From positions 62,001 through 126,000 of the forward strand of contig JASANH010001593.1 of the NCBI GenBank assembly GCA_030248295.1: a stretch of 64,000 nucleotides of DNA, read 5' to 3'. Below are positions 57,788 through 64,000 of this stretch, in pieces (within the stretch, counting starts at the first letter, position 1; every line of letters begins with the position of its first letter). Under the pieces are notes generated by a model. It saw only the letters and a list, made by a program, of their open reading frames with translations, was not told the origin of the DNA and searched no databases. The position numbers and the translations under genes are program-made. The DNA is from Mesodorylaimus sp. YZB2_4 (lineage: Eukaryota > Nematoda > Enoplea > Dorylaimida > Dorylaimidae).

Positions 57788-59338
57788 ACCTTTCAAAAAT
57801 ATCAAGACTAACAGTGCAAAGCACGGCATTCGAGATTTTTCTGTTATGAAAGTGCTTTTTCAAAAAATTATTTATTTAGTGTCTGCTGGTGTGGTTTAAA
57901 AAGCTTTCGCGCGTGCATCGCATAATTTGTGTTCGGAATTACTATTTTGAGCAAAAATGGGGAACCTTCCAGAGCTCGAAGATGAAAATTTCTAGCCCTT
58001 TTAGCAGCTTTGAGGCGCGAGAATGTGAGAAAAATGAACAAGCAACAAGAAAACTGCTGACGCAGTTTGGAAGATAACATCCTGATGAGCCTCTCAGTAG
58101 CAACGGATATTGTTGATGAGTCGCTGTCCGTAAAAATCGACTGATTCGACCCAAAACTGGCCACCCTTGACAAATGACTCCCTATATTGTGACATATTTC
58201 GGAAGAAAATGCCATGAGCAGCCCGGAAAAGATAATCATTTGACGGCCAGGTCAATTTGCCATGGAACAGGAACCGTTTAAAAGTTTTTAGTGCCCAAAA
58301 CCTGTAGGTTTTGAAAAAAAAACATAGCCTAATGAATATGCGACAAAAAGAAAAAGATGGAAGGTACCGCACCGCACCATGCCCAGGACGGCAGTATGAA
58401 AAGACCCTGGCTGATAGCACAACGACAGGCACATGGCTGAATTTTTACAAACTTAAAAGTTTTTCTCCCCACTTTCATCCCCAGATTAGAGCGGCCGCGG
58501 TGGTTGAGCGGTTCAGCATTCGTCTCTCCGTATTTTTTGGGAGCGAGTGTCTGGACTCGTCCCGGGCTCGATCTCTGGTAATGGAGGTCGGTTTGCGATC
58601 CATAAACCCTCGCTGACCTTGCACGCCAGGCCGTGGGTGACTCAGCTGGTAACCCAGAGGTGCTTCGAGTGGAGAGACGGAAGCCAAACGAGCAGACAGT
58701 CTTGGCTGTCCAACATTGGCGGGGTTCGAAGCCCACCCGCCATCATATGATGAAGTCGGTGTCCAGTTCAGGATGCCCTCGCGTGAATGTGCTCCTATTG
58801 GAGACAAGCAGAGGGTAGCTGCTGTATGTGCTGGTCCCCGCACAGCCTTGCCTATAAGGTTTGACTGCTGGCAGGTTGGACGCAAAAACGGGCTTTGGCC
58901 CACGAAAATTGATAAAAATTCATACCCAGATTGACCAAGCATTTTTCCATCGCGATTCTGGACTCTTGATTATAAACTGCTTTGGCTCAGTACAATGGGA
59001 CTGATCGATCCAGTCCGAACACCTGATTATCTAGCGTCCATTAAGGATCACTTTCCAGCATATGAAAAAGGGCGTATGATCGTCTGCTCTAATGCTGTCT
59101 CCAATAGTGACTGTTCTTTTGACAATTCAGGTTGGACCAATGTACAAAAATGCATCGCCCACCTTTTTCACTAGATTGATGTAATTACCCCAATGGCGAC
59201 CAGTACAAGGGCGAGGGTTGCCCAGCTACTCCCAATGCTTTCCATTCGACGATGTTAAAATATTTTATGTTCCACACATTTCACAGGGTTCGAGCCATCC
59301 ATTCTTCGTGCCTCATAACTGATGCAAGTGTGGGCACC
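57788..59338. other. Intergenic stretch before gene E
   Basis: Apart from the SINE-like sequence at 58490-58750, no gene or RNA was recognised. Confidence 0.4.
58490..58750 (+). repeat. SINE-like composite with tRNA boxes
   Basis: Starts gccgcggtggttgagcggtt (box A-like) and gggctcgatctc (box B-like). A second tRNA-like part follows, with gtgactcagctggtaaccc and the strong box B ggcggggttcgaagcccaccc at about 58716-58737. GC-rich against AT-rich surroundings. Confidence 0.45.
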
Positions 59339-61549
59339 ATGCCCTATTTGACTGAAATCTTGATTTTCTTGACCGTGGCTCCGATTTCAATTGCGCAACG
59401 TAAGCTAAGCAGTCAGTTGGTCATCGAAGGACGCGGAGAAATTCACTTTCAATTTAGAAAACCTATGCAATGAATCAGCTTGCACGCAATTACAAGGAGT
59501 CATGGACGGCGCACGATGCTTTTTTATAACGTCCAAGGTGTCATTTTGGAAAGACTCTTGGGGACTTTGCGAAGAACAGGGTGGAATTCTGGCCCAGGTT
59601 CACACTGATAGCGAATTCAATAAAATAATGGCCATGGGAAAGGTCAAAAACAATAATTCCTGCCTGTCAATTTGATTAATTTTTTTAATTTTCAGAAGCT
59701 CGGAAAAGAATTCATGAACATCGCTTTGCGACGAGATACAGGAATTCGGGGAGTGCCGTGCTCCATAACCAGCAACACGACTTACTGGTATGATGGACTG
59801 ACAACAAAAAATGTTGGATTGCCAGCTGGGAAGACGTGGATACGCCTCATCTGCGGGGGCCAAGATATTGGATTAGTGGACGAAACCTGTCTCACGATGG
59901 ACCCCCGATATCCGTTCAATGACGTGCCATGCGGCAGCGATTATAAGTTTCCCGCGCTTTGCCAGTTTCCAAGTAAGAGACAAGGGTAAGCAAAAAAAGC
60001 GTGAAAAAGTAAAGACAAAAAGTACATATGCTATTTGCGAAAAATGGCATTTAACATTTAAAACAAACCTTTTAAAGCATTAGTGGACGCGTACCTACTG
60101 AATTTAAAAGACACGTTTGATGGAAAGTGTCTGGCTACAAAAAGCCTCCAATGTGTCTCGCTTCAAAGATGGTCGACCCAGTTTGGATCCACGTCTTCTC
60201 CTTCAAATAAAAGCAACCTACAGTAAGCCCAGGCTGGAGCAAAGTAACAAACGCTAGCGGGCACGGTTTTTTGACGTGTACTGCAACTAATCGTGAGACA
60301 TGCGACATTTCGCCCACTTCCCCCCACCGTCAGTGTTGAATAAATTGGGCTCTTCGAATCATGAGCCTCCGTCTAAGAACAAGTACACAGAAATCGTCAT
60401 CACTTATCCTACTGTAGAAGATATCATCATTTGAACAATGCTCTAATGCGTTTCTCTGTCCTCGATATCCAACTGGGAATGCTGAGAATATCAGCGAAAA
60501 CCGTTTCCCTGTCGGACAGGGATTTGCCGAGCATAGATGATTCTTTACTACGAGACAACGACAGTAGACAGGACGAAAAAGCTGCGCGGACACACACAGG
60601 CAGCGTTTGCGACCTTGCGTGCTGGTTTCGCTTGTCGCAAACAGCCGCGAGCGAAAGAAAGTAACTGATAGGCTTGCCATGGTTGGATTTCCAAAATTTG
60701 CTGTAACATCTATGCTGTATCATCTATAAAAAAAGCATCTGTGAGTTTTTCCTGGTTGAAATTCGACTTCTGATCGTGGAAATAGAGGAAAAGAAAGCAC
60801 AGCTGACCAAGTGCCAGAAGTACGCGCCTTTTGAATTTCCCGCCCGCGCGCCGCGTATGACAAAATAGCGCTTTCGACTGCTTGCTCTGGAAATCGCGAG
60901 AAATAAAACTTTTCCATTTTTCACGAACGTGGCGTCATTATCACGTCGATCTAATTGGATGAAGTACTTGTTTTTGTGAAAAAAGAAAAAAATTTTTTTC
61001 TCTAATCTGTATTGTGAGCAGCCGAACCAAATCTTATGTCATAAGCGGTGCGCGGGCGGGAGATTCAAAAGCTGCGAACTTCTCGCACTCCTTCAGCTGT
61101 GCTTTCTTTTCCTCTATTTCCACAATTAGAAGTCGAATTTCAACCAGGAAAACCTCATAGATGCTATTTTTATGATTTATCCGAAAATTGTCTTCGGGAT
61201 GATTTACCCGTTTCTCAAGACTTTAAAAAAAGGTTATTTCTGAATAATTTCTGAAGAAATTGAGATATTCTGACTTTTAGCTCGTCAGGAGACCTATACA
61301 AGGTTGAACGTGTGCATGACTGAAATTCCCATCGAAACCGTACCAGCCACTCAGCCGAGAGATTGCGGCAAGAAATGTTACCAGACAACTTGGTGTCGAA
61401 GTTTTAATTTCGTTCAAGACAGTAGCGGATTCTCATGCCAGTTGTTTCCGTTCTCGACATTGGACGTAATATGCTCAAAATTTAACAAGCCCTGCCCGAG
61501 CACGAAGCCGGCCGATGCGCAATGCATCCACTACAGCTATGCTCCATAA
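59339..61549 (+). CDS. Secreted C-type-lectin-like/PAN protein, gene E
   Basis: Four exons: 59339-59399, 59458-59642, 59696-59972 and 61281-61549; 263 residues. Exons 1 and 2 have exactly the lengths of gene A (61 and 185 nt). The signal peptide is MPYLTEILIFLTVAPISIAQ. CTLD landmarks are CNESACTQLQGVMDGARCFF, ILAQVHTDSEFN, YWYDGL, CLTMDPRYPFNDVPC and FPALCQF. The PAN-like exon has DCGKKCYQTTWCRSFNF, SCQLFPFS and CPSTKPADAQCIHYSYAP. Introns 1 and 2 are under 60 nt; intron 3 is 1.3 kb and holds a foldback element. It is on the opposite strand to A and B, about 46 kb away. Intact. Confidence 0.88.
60725..61178. mobile_element. Foldback element in gene E intron 3
   Basis: 60725-60865 and 61037-61178 are inverted copies of about 140 bp. 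They share gcatctNtgag, ttcctggttgaaattcgact and gtggaaatagaggaaaagaaagcacagctg words with roughly one difference in eight. The 170-bp spacer is AT-rich and non-coding. Confidence 0.85.
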
Positions 61550-62296
61550 ATAGCTCGATGGCATGCGGGGTCGATGGTGGTTGACACAAGTCGGCTGAGG
61601 CATGTTGTGACGCACAGAGCGGAGTTAAAAATAGTTGAGGAATAATCGCAAATGTCTGCTTTGATTAATTATCTGAGTTTATCCTTACCAATATGCACAA
61701 AATTTCCTTGATATCTTCTCAGTGTGCACGTATTCTGGGCACTTATTATGACTGTGATAGGCTCATCAGAATCAGAAACCCTCGCTGACTTTGAACCCGT
61801 CAAAATCAATATCTACATGGTACGTTCTTCACAAAGCTTGGGGCGGTGATTGCTCGTGTTGACATTGACAAAATACATTTTCCATTTGACTTTGACTTTC
61901 ATATTTTTGGATGAATTGTCACTTGAGAAGAAACCCACCTTTGTCAGGGTTACCACAAGACAGGAAAACCTGGAAAAGCAGGGAATTTTTGAACCAAACT
62001 CAGGGAAAACTGAGAGGCTGCATTTTGCATTTTGCATGGTCTTGAGAATCTGTAACACCGAGGAGTCCGCTCTCTGTATGAACCCAGTCTGTCCTGTGTT
62101 TGGAGGGCGACAGACACGTCAGACATAACTTATATACTTTAGCAGCGATGTAAAGTTCCACGCCGGGTCCACACGTCGGGTGCGCCATCCACACCCTCAC
62201 AGAAATGGCTAGTTTTCTTGGGGAGCAGTCGCGTTATTGACTTAGCACTAACACAGGCGGATAGAGCATTCAATTCTGCATCGGGTAGTCCACTTA
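61550..62296. other. Intergenic stretch, no gene seen
   Basis: No exon or RNA gene recognised. agcgatgtaaagttcca at about 62143 resembles agcgatgtaaaattcca at about 63518, beyond the transposase remnant. These could be flanking repeats of that element. Confidence 0.4.
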
Positions 62297-63300
62297 GTGT
62301 CCATCACATTGTATAGTTGCTTGTACAAAGAAATGAAAAGTCAAGACCTAAGAAATTTGGTTGTTTCTAAGCGTAAAAAAGGTAATGGTCCCCAAAAGAT
62401 TTTGGAAGAACTGCTTGGAGCCGTGAGTCTGGAAGCAATAAAGCGATGGTGCAAAATGATCGCTGAAACTGGCACTATCGAGTTGCATGAATTGCCTGGT
62501 CGTCCGCGCACTGTTCGCACGAAGGAAATGATTCAAAAAGTCTGGGGAGGAAAAAAGTAGTGACAACAGCAAAATTGGCTTGCGAGCTCGAATCATTAGG
62601 AACAACGATGCGCCGAATATTGAGAAATGATCTCGTGTTGACTCTCTTCCTATCGAAGGATTATGCATCCATTTCCTCCTGACAACCATAAGGTGAAACG
62701 AAGGATGTTTTCATGGTGGGTCCGGAGTCGGTACAGAAAATCTGATTCCATGCGCGTTCTGTTTTCTGATGGGAAGATGTTTGATCTGGACGGAATTTAC
62801 AACCCCCAAAATGATCGCATATGCGCTCCAAACCGTGCAGCAGCGAATAGAATGGAATCAAGCCAAACCAGAAGTTTCCACAGAAAATTGAGGTCTGGTT
62901 GGGCGCATGCACTGACGGTGTTACTCCGTTGGTCTTTTTGGATAAAGGTACAGTCAATTATTCCGTTTGTATATAAAAAGTATTGTCAGTAGCCGGGAAA
63001 TATGGTAACCGGGTATCTAGAAACAAATGGATCTTTCAGCAAGATGGTGCGAAAGCTCATACCACAAAGATTCACAGAAATGGTGCAAGGAGCATTTTCC
63101 TGATTTTATCGAAACGAAGCGTTGGCCTCCAAATAACCCCGATTTGAACCCATTAGACTTCTCATTTTGGGAAGAACTGCTCACGCAATGAACTGGGATC
63201 GAGCAAAGTCAATGGCAACTCTAAAAACTGAATTAAAGATTGCTGTGAAACGAAATCGTTTAGATATTGTGCAAAAAAAGCTGTGAAAGTTGGTACTCTC
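62297..63300 (+). pseudogene. Tc1/mariner-family transposase, decayed
   Basis: The N-terminal helix-turn-helix part is open from about 62330 to 62560 (MKSQDLRNLVVSKRKKGNGP, ELPGRPRTVRT). Beyond it the frame is lost, and pieces appear in different phases: VLFSDGKMFDLDGIYNPQND (first catalytic Asp, with the following Glu replaced by Gly), WIFQQDGAKAHTTK (second Asp) and RWPPNNPDLNPLDFSFWEE (third block). Several stops and shifts separate them. It belongs to the nematode/arthropod Tc-type group. Not functional. Confidence 0.85.
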
Positions 63301-64000
63301 GACTATATCGCGTCTTAAAAAAGAATGGCGAATATATTGGCAATTAAGATAGGACAATCTGACTCAGAATTTAATGTTAAATACAATAGTACGAGCACAA
63401 TGGCACAATGGCACAATGGCACAATGGTCCGTATAAAACTTTTTGCGATAACTTGCATAGTAAGGCTGGTAGAAGACGAAACATTAGAGGATCATTCTTT
63501 AAGGGCACACCCGATATAGCGATGTAAAATTCCAAAAGGGAAAAACAATTCTGCTTTAGTCGTTAGAGTCAAATTGGAAATAAAGTCGAAAATCAGACCT
63601 GGAAAAGTCAGAGGGGGACGGGAATTTTCATTTTTTAAATTTTTTTATAGGTTGGGCCGCTCGTGTCCCAGTTTCCCACAAGACCTCCTACCCGTGTTTG
63701 ACCATAGCCAGCCAGCAGTCATATGTATGATGAGCGAGGCCGTGAGGATTAGCAGACGGCAGCTCCCCCCCCCCCCCCCAGTGTGTCTACACTAGGAGCG
63801 TTCACAAATGTTCATGTATTCTTTACCAGTGTAACGATAATACCCAAGCTTGAGTTATAACACCGAATCCAACTAGCAAACATTTAATTTCATCCTTGCG
63901 TCTGTTTTGTTCTGGCTTCACTTACATTTTCAAACTTGGGGTTGGACTAATGAACTATCTGACACCTGAACGGGAAAGGGATGAGCGGAAAGGAGTTTAC
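63301..64000. other. Window end, no gene seen
   Basis: Contains a cacaatgg tandem repeat (about 63399-63428, four units) and a C run at about 63767-63779. No exon recognised. Confidence 0.45.

Noticed and set aside
58329..58942. Minus-strand frames of 135-155 codons
   Set aside because: They lie over the SINE-like GC-rich sequence and have no recognisable domain.
62143..63535. agcgatgtaaa[ag]ttcca on both sides of the Tc1 remnant as a target duplication
   Set aside because: Tc1/mariner elements duplicate only TA. A 17-bp imperfect direct repeat may be coincidence or an unrelated repeat.
1..64000. CRISPR arrays, rRNA genes, bacterial operons or viral genes
   Set aside because: None seen. 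No regularly spaced repeats of CRISPR type, no rRNA landmarks, and all recognised genes are of animal or transposon type.

Overview
This is animal nuclear DNA. Genes are split by GT-AG introns, coding density is low, there is an intron-containing tRNA-Tyr, and the window holds metazoan families: rhodopsin-type GPCRs, ABCG half-transporters, a GT11 fucosyltransferase, an allatostatin-C-type neuropeptide and C-type-lectin/PAN secreted proteins. The neuropeptide and the ABCG pair suggest an ecdysozoan. A tardigrade is my best guess, but this is inference and nothing in the window proves it.

Layout. 0-2.5 kb: a LINE reverse-transcriptase ORF enclosed by 250-bp inverted repeats. 3.9-5.0 kb: GPCR 1. 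6.3-13.7 kb (minus): two intact CTLD-PAN genes (A, B), with DNA-transposon debris between and inside them. 15 kb: a small secreted protein and tRNA-Tyr. 16.6-34.4 kb: a divergent ABCG pair, with an ABCG5-like half-transporter (12 exons, minus) and an ABCG8-like one (11 exons, plus) separated by 2.4 kb. An allatostatin-C-like precursor lies antisense inside the first intron of the ABCG8-like gene. 35.2-40 kb: a broken CTLD-PAN copy (C) and a solo PAN exon (D). 41.6-43.4 kb: a decayed FLYWCH/MULE transposon whose ends are tandem 12-mer arrays. 44 kb: GPCR 2. 46.4-47.8 kb: GT11 fucosyltransferase (minus). 51-57 kb: a family of small secreted cysteine-containing proteins, one with a hAT-type element inserted in its last exon. 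59.3-61.5 kb: intact CTLD-PAN gene E, with a foldback element in its third intron. 62.3-63.3 kb: a decayed Tc1/mariner transposase.

The exon models of the two ABCG genes, A, B, E, the neuropeptide, the fucosyltransferase and the small secreted genes were joined by hand from splice sites. Each keeps frame: summed exon lengths are multiples of three and phases agree. The two ABCG proteins probably work as an obligate heterodimer. The CTLD-PAN proteins are all predicted to be secreted and form a local expansion with births and deaths. The rest is mostly repeats: SINE-like tRNA-headed copies, TA-rich microsatellites in the ABCG introns, and several hairpin or TIR elements.
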